A stretch of 64,000 bases of DNA. It comes from Ophiodon elongatus. Its lineage: Eukaryota; Chordata; Actinopteri; Perciformes; Hexagrammidae. A model generated the notes under the pieces. It had not been told where the DNA came from. It ran no database searches and saw only the letters and a list, made by a program, of their open reading frames with translations. The stretch lies in NCBI GenBank assembly GCA_016806645.1, contig JACSYO010001810.1, forward strand, positions 310,001-374,000, given 5' to 3'. How positions within the stretch are numbered: position 1 is the stretch's first letter; each line of letters starts with the position of its first letter. Positions 17,753-29,695 of the stretch are shown here, piece after piece. The translations under genes and the position numbers were made by a program.

Positions 17753-18614
17753 TGTGGGGCTCAAGTAAACTAGCATGCAAGACAAATGTGGTGTGACTAT
17801 ATTTCATCAGACTGCCTGTGCGAGTCGTGCAACATGTGGTACGAGCCAACCAGCAGCGTGGCTCCCCCTGACGTCACCGCAGAACCAGGAAGCGAGGAGG
17901 GGGCGTGGCTTGCTCCCAGGCCAGGAGCCAGAGTTTACAGAGTGTTGTTGGACAGCTGAAATGGTTTATGGTTATTAATGTTGTAATATGTGGGCTACTC
18001 AATTTGGTTTTGAGTGTGTTTCATCTGCAAAAATGTTTTCATTTTTTACCTGTTATTCAGCAGCGAGTTACATATTTAAACTGTATTTTCATAATCTCAC
18101 AGATGTCAGCTGTCTATCCAATTTCCACACAAGTACTTGTGCCACTGCCCAAAGCTCTCTGCTGCTCCACTACTGGTGGACAGCTGCTGAGGTAACATTG
18201 GATCTAAACGTTGGTTTTGCCCCGGACACACATTTTATCATTTCTTGCACACATAATGTGTGAGATTTTGAAAATGCATTTTGTAAATATTGCTGAAAAT
18301 AAACTACTTGTTACTTGTCATATATTTACGTTTGATACATTTCAACAGTTATTTATTGTTCACTTAAAACCATAATTTTGTCTTTTTGTTTTCCTTTTAG
18401 TGTGTTTTGTCATGGTGTTGAATAATTACGCAATTAATATGCTGCTTTGATCACTAAGTAGGCTACTTTGAAAACAAATATATTAATGTTCCTCACCTAT
18501 GACGTTATTTCCATGGTTCACCTGTCCCTCTGTTACGTCATCTTGAGCTTCCTGTCACTCAGCTCCTTGCCATATGGTGCAGGTGAGGAGGTGTGAGGGG
18601 GGAGAGCAGTGGAG
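17753..18614. promoter_or_regulatory. Divergent otc / rpgr promoter region
   Basis: 862 bp between the two start codons, which face away from each other. A perfect CRE palindrome (TGACGTCA, 17869-17876) lies 117 bp upstream of the otc ATG and a half-site (TTACGTCA, 18533-18540) lies 75 bp upstream of the rpgr ATG. No TATA box is obvious for either gene. That the sites act on these genes is inference from position. Confidence 0.5.
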
Positions 18615-18741
18615 ATGACGGGACAGGACGACGTGGACATACCCGGTGAGAGTACTTAATACAATTAAACAGTATATATATACCACTTATCTTGATGAAT
18701 GGCATACTTACCTGCCCATTGTACTAGCGGTTTCCACATGT

Positions 18742-18798
<57 letters not shown>

Positions 18799-20123
18799 TT
18801 GACCTGTTGCTATTTCTGTCAGGCTGCTACTTAAAAGGCTTGAGATGTGACATCAGGTTGGGTTTAACCGGTGTTAAGTTAGAGAAGAGTGTGTCAGTGC
18901 TGCCTTTGAGTCCCGCACAGTGTTATTTATACCTTTCAAAGGCTGTTTAGAGGATGAATCATACATTTGTCCTCAGAAACAGGAGCCATCTTCACGTTTG
19001 GAAAGAGCAGTTTTGCTGACAATGTGCCTGGTAAATTCTGGTTGAAGAATGACCAGCCGGTGCATCTATCTTGTGGCGGAGAGCACACTGCTGTCATTAC
19101 AGGTGCAGTAAATCTATACATTTTAATAGTGAATAATTACTGTGTTCAACGTTACAATATTTGTGTAGTTAAATGATTCTTATGTCAGCAGAAAATGGCA
19201 GGCTGCTCATGTTTGGTGGTAATACTTGGGGCCAACTGGGGCGCGGATTGAAGGCTGCTGCTAGCAAACCTGCCTCTGTGAAAGGTAAGTTATTTTACAC
19301 CAAAACTTTAAATAATGATTATTTCATTATTGATTAATATGCCAATTATTTCTCGATTAATCCTTTAATCACTTGGTCTATAAAATGTAAAAAACACAAA
19401 AAAAACAGAGAAAAACACAATCTTACATCGTCAAATCACTTATTTTGTAAGGTAGTGGAAAGTAACAGGTAAATTTACACAAGTACTGTGCTTAAGTATC
19501 ATTTTGAGGTATCTATACTTTACGTGAGTATTTTTAAATTTACTTCTACTATGTACCTCTACTCCACTACAAAGGAGGCAAATAGTGTACTTTTTTACTA
19601 CACTACGTTTATCTAACAACCTTAGTTACTTTGCACATTCAGATTAATATTAAAAAATATAATAACTAATAACTTGTGTTCTATTGTTATAGGTCGAGAT
19701 AACTCTTTCTCAAGCTGTATATACAATCATTGTATTTTCCTTTCAGCCTTGAAGTCTGAGAAGGTGAAGCTTGTAGCTTGTGGGAGATATCACACAATTG
19801 TCTGCACATGTAAGATGATTAACAAATAATATCAGAATTTCATATGACAGATGTTTCCTTCAGAAGGGCCCAGAATTGGTTGTATTAAATTCAGGTTTTG
19901 TACATTTTTAGGGCAAGGTAGTGTGTTTGTTTCTGGCAGCAACCAGGAAGGGCAGCTTGGATTGGGCCACTGCAACAACACCACATCCTTTAACCTGCTG
20001 CCTCCCTTCTGTGGCCATGCACCAATCAAAATGCTTTCTGCAGGATGCAACACCTCAGCTGCCTTAACAGGTGCGAACAGTGGCAAGTAATAATGTAACA
20101 AGTGTCTCCGTCAGACCAACATG

Positions 20124-20168
<45 letters not shown>

Positions 20169-23100
20169 GTTAGAGGACGGGAGGCTCTTCATGTGGGGAG
20201 ACAACGATGTGGGTCAGATCGGTTTAGGGGACGAGGGGTTTGCAGCAGAACCCACAGAGGTGAATGTTGGGGAGGCAGTGATGTGGGTCTCCTGTGGGTA
20301 CCACCACTCAGCGTTTGTCACAGGTACAACACAGTCCAACCAATCGCAGCACAAGAGACTGTTTTGAGTGTTCATTTAACCAGCCTTCACGTTCCAGTGT
20401 TGTGTCGCCTTTGCTCTAGCGGATGGAGATCTCTACACGTTTGGCGACAGTACGAATGGAAGGCTTGGTCTCCAGGTGGAGCAGCTGGCCAATCACAGAG
20501 TGCCTCAGCGGGTGCAAGGGTTTCTGGGTCATGTCACCCAGGTGTGCTGCGGTGGGGAGCACACGGTGGCACTCACAGGTAGGTTTAGTACAGACACTTT
20601 TCTGCTGACACCTTTTTTTTTTATATTTGACATATATCAGAAATACAGTCTTTTAGTCAGGGGTGGAAGAAGTATTCAGATCGTTTACTTTAGTAAAAAG
20701 TGTCAATACCATCGTGTGGAAAGCATTTATAGTTTTACTTAAAAGTACAGTATCAGCAAAATATAACTAAAGTTTCACAAGTACAAGTAGTCTTTATGCA
20801 GACGGGCCTCTTTATTGAATTTTTATCACCAAACCTTTAAAATGTAAGATATAAATAGATAGATTTGTTCATTTTGCACATTTCACAAATAATAAGAAAA
20901 TTAAACAAGAATAACCAATAAAATAAACAGTAAACATACACAACAAATTGTAAATTAATAGATATTATTTATCCGCAATTATTATGTAGACGTGAACACT
21001 TATATGGTCCTACCTCTTTCTATAACATAAATAAATAACGAAAAATTAAAAAAAAAGCAGAACATCAACATACATAAATGTGCTTTCCTTCCACCACTGC
21101 TGTTCGTCAAAGCGGTCTTGTTTCATTGTGTCTGTTTGGCCGTCCCAGAGGAGAATGTGTACACGTTTGGCAGAGGTCAGTACGGTCAGCTGGGCCACGG
21201 GACGTTTCTGTTTGAAGCGGATTTGCCAAAACCACTGGAGCACTTTTGTAACACCAGCATCAAACATGTCGCCTGTGGAGAGAACCACACCGCTGTGATC
21301 ACAAGTACGTAATCTCTGGAGCTCTTTATGATAGTGTTTGGAAATAGTACCTTTGTGTGTATTTCTGATCATCTAAATTAAATGTGAAGCGATTAAAATA
21401 CAAGTTTCAAACTTGATATAAAACGTTTGTCCTCCACAGACGGCGGGCTCCTGTACACGTTTGGTGATGGTCGTCATGGGAAACTGGGTTTAGGGGATGA
21501 GAACTTCATCAACCAGTTCAGCCCGACTCTCTGCGCATGTTTTCTCAAGTACAGTGTTCAGTTAGTAAGTGAATGTGATGAAAAAGCTCAGGGTGGTCGT
21601 GTCATCCTCAGCTCCCCCTGTGTGTTTGTTAAATGTCCTTTAGCTAAACAATAAACCCACAGAGTCTTTGTCTTAAACGCTCTCTGACTGTAGTCCACCT
21701 CCCAAGTGGTTTATCCCGTGTCTGCACATCGAGAGGATGCTCTGTAATAAACTACATTGGGTCCTTGTGTTTTCTTACATGTAGGTATCCTGTGGTGGTA
21801 ACCACATGCTGGTACTGGCTGCACCCAGACCAGAAGAGGATGTCACAATCACAGAGGACTTTTTGGAGCCAAGTTACATAGAAATGCTTCTGCTGGAGAC
21901 TTTAATTGATCCGAATCCAACGGTCCCACTCTCGGCCCTCTGTGCTCGAGCCCGCCACAGAGAAAAAGTGAGAACCTACGACTTGGTACTTCTGTTCAGT
22001 TGGTTGCAATCTGCAACTTCACCGTTAAATGACAATAAATCCTACACACTGATCATTTAAATGTACTAGGCCTGCAACTACTGATTGTTTTCAGTAACTA
22101 CTGATTTAATCCATTAATCTGCTGATTATTTTATCTGTTGATCAATTCATTGTTTTGCCTACCAAAAATAACTAAAATTGTACAAAATGCACTTCACATA
22201 ATCCTAGAGCACAAGGTGCCGTCTATAAATGTCTTGTTTGGTTTAAAACTAACTGTCCAAAACCAAAAATATACAATTTACTATATTTTAAGACCGCTTA
22301 AGCAGCATATTCTCACATCTGAGAACTTGTAAATATCAAAACATTACTGAAATGATAAATCAAAATAGTTGCCAATTAATTTTCTTTTGATCGCCCAGTC
22401 AATTTATTTACTAATCATTGCAGCTCTAAAATGTACTTAAATGAATGAATCTTTTATCAATTATAATTTAATCCATATATTTATTTTATGCTGCGTATCT
22501 GGGTTCTTTTGGGAATAATATTTACATACTGCTGGGAAACAGTGAAAATAATGTGATATAATAAAAAATATTTCTAGGCCCAATAGTTCCTACTGGTTTG
22601 CCATCATACTTTCATTCTTTGACAAGTATGATTGTGAACAAGTATTAAATTGCATTGTATGTGGTATAAATAAGGCTTTTATTTAACTGCATGAAGCCTG
22701 CAGAAAGTTTGTTGTCTCAGCTTTAGATAATTGTAACACAGTTTAACTCCAGTAGGGAGCAGTATTGCTCCAGGTTGTAGCTCTGCTGCAGTGTCGCTGA
22801 CTAACCGTTTAGGGGAGCTCCATCGATGGGGTTGAAACCTTTTACTCACCTTTTTTTTTTGTTGCTGTTTTTCTTTCAGGGAAACTCTGGGGAGCAGTTT
22901 GAAGAGATGTTTCACAACCTCCCACGTCTAAATTCTGACTTCCTCAACACCTCCTGGCAAACGTCCAGAAATATCCCAACCCCTAAAACGCTCTCAAAGG
23001 ACTTTACCACCCCGTTATCATCCCCAAAACCACAATCAGAAGTAAGACTAAGCCCACCACTATCCCCCAGATCTCCAGTGTTATCCTCTAAGCCACCGAG

Positions 23101-24075
23101 CCCACATTCTCAATCATCAAACACATTTCAGAGTGAATCCTCTACCGCTGCTTCTTCGAAGTCTAAATCCAAAGAGCTGCCTTCTCCCTTACCATCACCA
23201 AAGACTATAACTCAACATAGCACCCTAGTATCTCATAAAAGGACTGCAAAAAGAAGACTGTATGGAGTGGCAACCACCAAAAAGGCCTTAATGGGAGACT
23301 CTCCTCTAACACCTAAAGAACCCTGCAGCCCCACCAGACCCTCCAGTGATATTTCCAATAAACATCTTAGTGAGAATGAGCATCCTGCCTCGCCTAAAAC
23401 AGGTATTTTCAACCTATAATTTTATCCATTGCTGAGCTGAGTTTTTATCTTGTGTTAGATACTCTTGTTTGAATAACCCAATCATTGTTGGTTTTTGCAG
23501 AGGGAGAAACTTCTCAGAGACAAGAAGATGTGGAGGAGAATATCTCTGAGAACGGAGTAAACTCTGAATTTTTGCCAAACATGGTGAGAGAAGTTTGGTT
23601 TCATTTTAATAGAGTAGAGAAATACAATATATTGTCCATAAAGTCATAAACGCAGAGTCAGTTGAATGTTATTTAGAGTCAGTTGAATGTTATTTAGAGT
23701 CATGTTATTTTCCTCTTTAGGTTTCTTGGTTGTGGTCTACATTATGTGCACTCCAGGGCAGAAAGCAGCAATGTTAAACACTCACTGACTTTTCCAGGAA
23801 ATGTGCATAGGTCAGCATACATACTGTGTGTGTCTGTGTGTCTGTGGAGACATTTTCCCTTTGGCATAACACTGAAGTGAAATATGAAATGAAATTCAGT
23901 GTTATGGTTTCTTAATTCTTCTCGTTCATTTGCTTTTTTTTTCCAAGAATGTGTGTGATGAATCCCCTTAAAGCAGATTCAGAGATTAGGATTGCTTTTG
24001 CCAATACGCAAATCTGTTTGAGCTCCAGACACACACACACACACACACACAAACACAAACACACACACACACACA

Positions 24076-24146
<71 letters not shown>

Positions 24147-27100
24147 CATCAGTGTTTCCACAGCCAGAGATGAAGCAAGCTGTGAAAGAGTCTCCTGCAT
24201 TGTTGTGTGTCATAGTGCTACATGTGGTGCTCAGTAACCTGTTGCTGCCTTAGTTGTAATATTAAATGGGGTTGTGTCTGTAGTGGTGGAAGAAGTAAAA
24301 GTAGTAGTACCCCACTTTAAAAAGCATTCAGAATCCTACTTAAGTATAACTACTGATTTTGTTTGCTGAGAAGTTCATATGTTTTGAAAGTAACATCATA
24401 ACTAGCAACTTGAGGTGTAAAAAAAAGAAGAAAAAAGAGTGATGTGTAAAGTACAATATTTCACTGGGAAATGAAAGTACTCAAGTAAAATACATGTACC
24501 TCAATATTTACTGAAGTGAATCACTTGAGTAAATGTACCTAGGTACTTATGCTCAGACATGTGTGGGCTTAAATGTGTGACAGAGATGAATGTCTCTAAA
24601 GAGGTGCACCACAGTTATTGAACTTGGTGTTTTCACACCTCACTGACCCCCAATTAACCACCGTCTGTTAATCTTAAATGCAGATGGAAAATAAGGATTC
24701 TTTTACCTCCCTCCCACATCTGTATTTAAGCCTGATGACAGATTTGTTGATGACTAATCAGTGATCCACGTCATGTGTGGCCACAATGCTCATACTGCAA
24801 AGAAAACCCAGATATTTTTTCATATGCCTTAAGCCGTGGGATGCAGTGGAGTAGAAGTATAAAGTTGCACAAAAGGGAAATACCTCAATCTCTACTTAAG
24901 TACAGTACCTGAGTAAATACACTAAGTTACATTCAACCACTGGTTTCAACTGCTGTTTATGACATGTCAAATTACATTGTACAAAACTGAACCAAAATGT
25001 ATTTTTACATGATGATGAGATCCAAAATATACTTTTTTACTGGCAATATATTATATCTTCTTATGTATTGCTGCCAACATTTTGATGTATATTTGTAATT
25101 ATATTCAGAACATCTTAATCCATCTACGCCTACAGAATCTACTGCAACATGTATCCAAACCAATGCTGAAATTCTAATTCTGTTTTGAGTGTTAGTGAAC
25201 AAGAAACAGCTTCCTCAAACTAGTGCTGACATGCGTTTGGCAGTAGAACACACAAAACATTAAATGCCACAACTACTCATTCAGTAATGTTGATTGCAGG
25301 TCTGCTGCTTTGCTTGTTCAACTTTCCTTTTTTATAACACACAATTATCAGGCATATGACCTTTTTCAGCTTGTTTTATTTTTACATCCCTATTTTCTCT
25401 GTGATTTATTCTAGGAAAAGAAGAAAGGCCCAGCTCTTAGAAGAACTACGAAAGCAGCAGAGTCGTTTCAGTTCAATGGGAAGGCAGCGCAAAGGTTTCT
25501 CAAGGCCTCACCCACAGAGCTCCCGAAAGACTCCAGCTCAAAGAGTCTGAAAAACACATCTAAAAGCGTCTCATCTAAAGGCAAAGAGAATATCACCAAG
25601 CAGTCCATTAAAGTCACAACTTATGGACAAGCTCGACAGGAACCCTCCCATTTGAAATCACCAAAACTATCAGAGTCAAGCCCACAAACTCCACAGTCTG
25701 TCAGGAAGACACTGACTGAAGCACAGCAGAGACTGACTAAACTGAAGGGAAATAACAGGAGAAATGTGAAAGAAAGTAATATAAACAAAGAGGAAATGGA
25801 AGCCGTCACTTTAAAGAAAAACTTGATAGGGACACCAAAAAAGGAGGACAATATATTAGCTTTTGACAAGACATCTCATGTTATTAAGATCACTACAGGA
25901 AATGAAACACCCAGCCTATCTGTCCGAAGTGTAAGTTGGTCATCTGAAGAAAAAGATGCAGCAATCAAGAGTGAAACCCCTGATGTCAAACCTGTTGAAG
26001 TGCAAATGCAACGAGAGATGCAGCGAGTCAAATCGACCTCAACAAAAGATTTGCTCAAGGTTGACACCGCACTGGGAAATGGTCAAAATATAGCACTGGA
26101 TTTAAAATCACCACCAGTGAGAAAAGAAACCACACCTGCTCAGGTTGATACTAAGAAAACACAAAGTGTGACATCTACACCTGTGAAAACTGAAGGTGAA
26201 CTACAAGAAGTCAAATCCACAGAAGTCAAAAATCACAAGACATATACAGGAAATACTCCAGTTAAAAGGAAAAGCAAAGGAAAAGTTGTAGAAAATGAGT
26301 TAAACACAGCTAAAAAAACCAGAGGTGGAACTACAGATAAGCAGAAGATACCTGAAGGTGACAGCGCTGAAGTAAATGACAAAATGAAGGCAATAGAGAC
26401 TAAACTGAAAGCAAAATCAAAACCAGATAGAGAAGGAGGGGATGAACTCAGAGTTAAAGGAGGAGCAGACTCTGAAGTTAATGCGAGGGCCAAACCAAGG
26501 CATAAGGAGACTGAAGCTCCCAGCTCGCCGATATCACAGCAGGATACACCGCTTGAACTGCTGAGTAACCCCATTTCCCCACAAAGCACTCAGGGAACAG
26601 AGGTGGTTTCCATCAGCGGAGCGAAAACCCTGCAAGACCCAGAACCTGTTGATAGAGATCTGCTGGTTTCTGGAACACACAGAGAGGATACTCAGAGCCT
26701 GACGGAAAAAGAGCCAAGGTGGGAGGAGATCCTCAGTACCGCAGCCTGTCTTCTTCCTGCTGCTGGGATAGCAGGTGCAGCTATGGGGGTGCTCAGTGAG
26801 GCAGTGACAAGCGTGGGGCTTTTCCAGTCTGACAGTGACACAGTTATCTCTACACCACCCAAAACACCCAGTCGAGTGAAACATTTCATGAAGCAGAGTG
26901 CAGTTATGCAACCTTCTTTTTCCTCGACATTGTCACGTTTATCTTCAACAGAAGTGTCAAACTCACAAGAAGGAAGCACAAGGAAAGACGGTCTGGTCAA
27001 GAAGAATGTAGTTCAAGAAGAGGAAAGTCATGATACCACTCAGTCACAACAGGGGGTGATGAAAAGTGACGGGGGTGAAGACTTTTCACAAACAGATCGA

Positions 27101-29695
27101 AAGGACAGTGACACAGACGTGGGAACTTCCCAGCAAGAACATGAAGAAGATGAGAAAACCCACAAGGATCATAAAGGAGAAGAAACAGATACTGAAGATG
27201 AGGGAAAGAAGGAAGGTGAAGAAAGTGGAAGTGATGTGGAAAACGACAAAGAAGAAGAGGAGGAGGGAAGTGGAAGTAGCAATGAGTTAGGGGAGAAAGA
27301 GGAGAGTGTTACGGGAGGGACTGAGGAAGAGCAAGATCATGAAACTGCAGAGGAAGATGGTGAGGAGGAAACAGGCTCCAGCAGTGAGGAAGAGGATGAA
27401 GACATTGAGAAGGGTGAGACTGAAGAGGAGGTAGAAGAAAGCAGTGAGGAAGCAGGGGGAGGAGGAAGTGAGTCTGAGGTAAGTAAGGCAGCAGAGGAGG
27501 ATGAAAGTGAAGAATCCAGTGAAGAAGAGAGTGAGGTGAGTGAGGATGAGGAAGATGTTAGTAGTGAAGACTCAGGGAGCAGCAAGAGCAAAGAGTCAGA
27601 GGAGGAAGAAAGAGACGAAGGTGACAGTGACGAGTCTGATTCTGAGGAAGAAGAAGAAGAAGAAAACATTGAGGAAGAGGAAGATGAGCTTGATGAGGAG
27701 GAAAATGGTGAAACTGAGGAACAAAGAGATTCCACCGAAAGTGAGGATGAGAAGGACGACTCAGAAGAAGATGAAGAAACAGATAAGAGTGAAGGGGAGG
27801 AAGATGAGACACAGGACGAAGCGAGTGATGAAAATGACAAGGAGGAAGACAATGAACATGATGAAGATGAGGAAGAGCAAGATGAAAAGAGTGATAAAGA
27901 GAATGAGGAGGAGGAGGAGGAGGAAGATTGTGAGGAGAAAGCATCTGCAGATGAGGGAGAAGCTGAGGAGGAAGAAGAAGATGGAAAGGAGGAGGTTACT
28001 GATGAGGAAGAAGAGGGTGAGGAGGAGGAAGAAGAGGGTGAGGAAGAAGAAAAGGGAAATGAGAAGGTTACAGAGAAGGAAGAAGAAGTTGAGGGGGAAG
28101 AGGAAGAAGAGAGTAAGGAGGATGTTACAGAGGAGGAAGAAGAGAGTAAGGAGGAGGTTATAGAGGAAGAGGAAGAAGAGGGTGAGGAGGAAGAAGAGAG
28201 TAAGGAGGAGGTTATAGAGGAGGATGAGGAAGAAGAGGGTGAGGAGGAAGAAGAGAGTAAGGAGGAGGTTACAGAGGAGGATGAGGAAGAAGAGGGTGAG
28301 GAGGAAGAAGACAGTAAGGAGGATGTTATAGAGGAGGAGGAAGAAGAGGGTGAGGAGGAAGAAAAGAGTAAGCAGGAGGTTATAGAGGAGGATGAGGAAG
28401 AAGAGGGTGAGGAGGAAGAAGAGAGTAAGGAGGAGGTTATAGAGGAGGAGGAAGAAGAGGGTGAGGAGGAAGAAGAGAGTAAGGAGGAGGTTATAGAGGA
28501 GGAGGAAGAAGAGGGTGAGGAGGAAGAAGAGAGGTGAGGAGGAAGAAGAGAGTAAAAGGAGGTTATAGAGGAGGAGGAAGAAGAGGGTGAGGAGGAAGAA
28601 GAGAGTAAGGAGGAGGTTATAGAGGAGGAGGAAGAAGAGGGTGAGGAGGAAGAAGAGGGTGAGGAGGAAGAAGAGAGTAAGGAGGAGGTTATAGAGGAGG
28701 AGGAAGAAGAGGGTGAGGAGGAAGAAGAGAGCAAGGAAGGTGGAGAGGAGGAAGAAGAGGGTGAGGAGGAAGAAGAGAGTAAGGAGGAGGTTATAGAGGA
28801 GGAGGAAGAAGAGGGTGAAGAGGAAGAAGAGAGCAAGAAGGAGGTTATAGAGGAGGAGGAAGAAGAGGGTGAAGAGGAAGAAGAGAGTAAGGAGGAGGTT
28901 ATAGAGGAGGAGGAAGAAGAGGGTGAAGAGGAAGAAGAGAGTAAAAAGGAGGTTATAGAGGAGGAGGAAGAAGAAGGAAAGGATGAGGTTACAGATGAAG
29001 AAGAAGAGGGTGAGGAAGAGGTAGCAGAGGAGGAAGGAGAAGAGGAAGAGAGTGAAGGTGAGGAAGAGGAAAAAATAAAGAGACAAGAGAAAAGTATTGA
29101 GGCTAAAAAGATGATGGTAGAGAGCAATGATGATGAGGAGGAAGAGGGAGAGGAAGAAGAGGGACCAGAGGAAGAGGAGGAAGAAGAGAATGAAACAAAG
29201 ATTAAACCAAAAACAGAGACAAGACTCAGAAATCAGAGAGGAGAAACAAAACAGGAACGCCTTGAAGGAAAGAAAGGTAGTAATTCTGAGGAAAATGAAG
29301 ATGAGAGTGAGGAAGAAGCTAACGAAGAAGAAGAGGAGGGAGAAGAGGAGGAGAGTGAGGAAGAAGGAAAGGCTGCAAACGTCAAACATAGTAAGAAACA
29401 TGCTACACATGAGAAAGAAAAAGAGGGAAATACAAAAGTGGAGCAGGAAGAAGGAGACGAGGAAGAAGAAGAAGAGGAGGAGGAAGAGGAGGAGGAGGAG
29501 GAGGAGGAGGAAAAGGTCAAATCAACAAAAAACAAAAGCAAGCAGGAGTTGCCTCCTGACAGAAAATACAAAGAACATAAAGAAACACCCAAACCAGCCC
29601 CGAGGACGAAGCAGAGCGCTGCAGGAGAGAAGAAACAAGACGACACTCAGCAGTTCTGGGACGACGTCCTGCCTCAGTACCTCGACCTGCAGTGA
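18615..29695 (+). CDS. rpgr: Retinitis pigmentosa GTPase regulator, ORF15-type (13 exons)
   Basis: Exons: 18615-18645, 18977-19102, 19192-19284, 19747-19809, 19912-20070, 20174-20323, 20420-20578, 21149-21304, 21440-21564, 21785-21967, 22880-23402, 23501-23583, 25415-29695; phases all agree. Residues about 11-364 form the RCC1-like beta-propeller (repeats of the YTFGxGxxGQLGxG / CGxxHTxxIT type); 416-617 are Ser/Pro-rich with a basic [11 protein letters not shown] patch; the last exon is Lys-rich, then Glu-rich, then ends [14 protein letters not shown], matching the human ORF15 C-terminus (FWNNVLPHYLELK). RPGR sits at the photoreceptor connecting cilium; its Glu-Gly region is polyglutamylated by TTLL5. 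The frame is broken between 28531 and 28556 by a paired +1/-1 indel (two stops). If the indels are artefacts the protein is about 2043 residues; if real, about 1657. AATAAA at 29851. Confidence 0.96.
18749..18797. repeat. (GT)n microsatellite, rpgr intron 1
   Basis: About 24 uninterrupted GT units, 103 bp after the exon 1 donor. Confidence 0.95.
19449..19640. repeat. Partial hAT-like miniature element in rpgr intron 3
   Basis: Starts TAGTGGAAAGTAACAGG and shares the 'ACAAGTACTGTGCTTAAGTA', 'CTTTACGTGAGTA' and 'CTCCACTACA' blocks with the family at 10132-10586. The far end is missing. Confidence 0.5.
20127..20167. repeat. (TG)n microsatellite abutting the rpgr exon 6 acceptor
   Basis: About 20 TG units end 6 bp before exon 6 (…TGTGTGT-TGTTAG|AGGACGGG). 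The repeat replaces the usual polypyrimidine tract. Confidence 0.95.
20658..21099. mobile_element. hAT-like miniature element in rpgr intron 7
   Basis: 442 bp with inverted ends CAGGGGTGGAAG...CTTCCACCACTG (one mismatch) and flanking octamers CTTTTAGT / CTGTTCGT matching at 6 of 8 positions, a decayed target duplication. It ends 49 bp before rpgr exon 8. Confidence 0.7.
22065..22440. repeat. Copy of the ATTAATTG/GCAGCTCTA dispersed repeat, rpgr intron 10
   Basis: Begins TAGGCCTGCAACTACTGATTG and ends TAATCATTGCAGCTCTAAAATG, so the GCAGC block is present at both ends in opposite orientation, with alternating TTAAT stretches inside them. Inverted-repeat-like organisation. Same family as the copies in gpr161 and srpx introns. 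Confidence 0.6.
23652..23710. repeat. 21-bp tandem duplication, rpgr intron 12
   Basis: Unit AGAGTCAGTTGAATGTTATTT repeated twice exactly, then a partial third (AGAGTCATGTTATTTT). Confidence 0.9.
24029..24145. repeat. Long interrupted (CA)n microsatellite, rpgr intron 12
   Basis: About 117 bp of CA with AAAC and AT interruptions near the left end and pure repeat on the right. Confidence 0.95.
24281..24942. repeat. hAT-like miniature element(s), decayed, rpgr intron 12
   Basis: Left end TAGTGGTGGAAGAAGTAAAAG at 24281; right end AAGTTACATTCAACCACTG at 24942, both typical of the family. The interior includes 200 bp of unrelated sequence and a second internal start-like motif at 24844, so this may be two overlapping copies. 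No target duplication found. Confidence 0.55.
27150..29530 (+). repeat. Polypurine Glu-rich low-complexity tract within rpgr ORF15
   Basis: Roughly 2.4 kb in which the plus strand is almost entirely purine (GAG, GAA, AAG, GGT codons). Near its end is a pure Glu run (29460-29513). The strand asymmetry leaves long stop-free frames on the minus strand (Ser/Leu/Phe-rich) that are not genes. Confidence 0.95.
28100..28965 (+). repeat. About 54-bp coding minisatellite in ORF15 (about 16 units)
   Basis: Tandem array encoding units close to [18 protein letters not shown]. Variation is mostly E/D, SKEE/SKED/SKQE/SKKE and VI/VT. One unit is shortened (SKEGG), another has an extra EEEEEG block, and the unit at about 28520-28570 carries the frame-disrupting indel pair. 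The EEG-type blocks fit the Glu-Gly consensus known to be glutamylated in RPGR. Confidence 0.9.

Noticed and set aside
18490..18540. Possible RFX X-box (ciliary gene motif) before rpgr
   Set aside because: The sequence GTTATTTCCATGGTTCAC keeps only part of the GTNRCC...RGYAAC dyad, too weak to claim.
27337..29410. Antisense open frames of 596 and 549 codons (Ser- or Leu/Phe-rich) opposite ORF15
   Set aside because: They exist because a purine-only plus strand cannot make stop codons in those minus-strand frames. The composition is pure low-complexity and they lack splice or start context.
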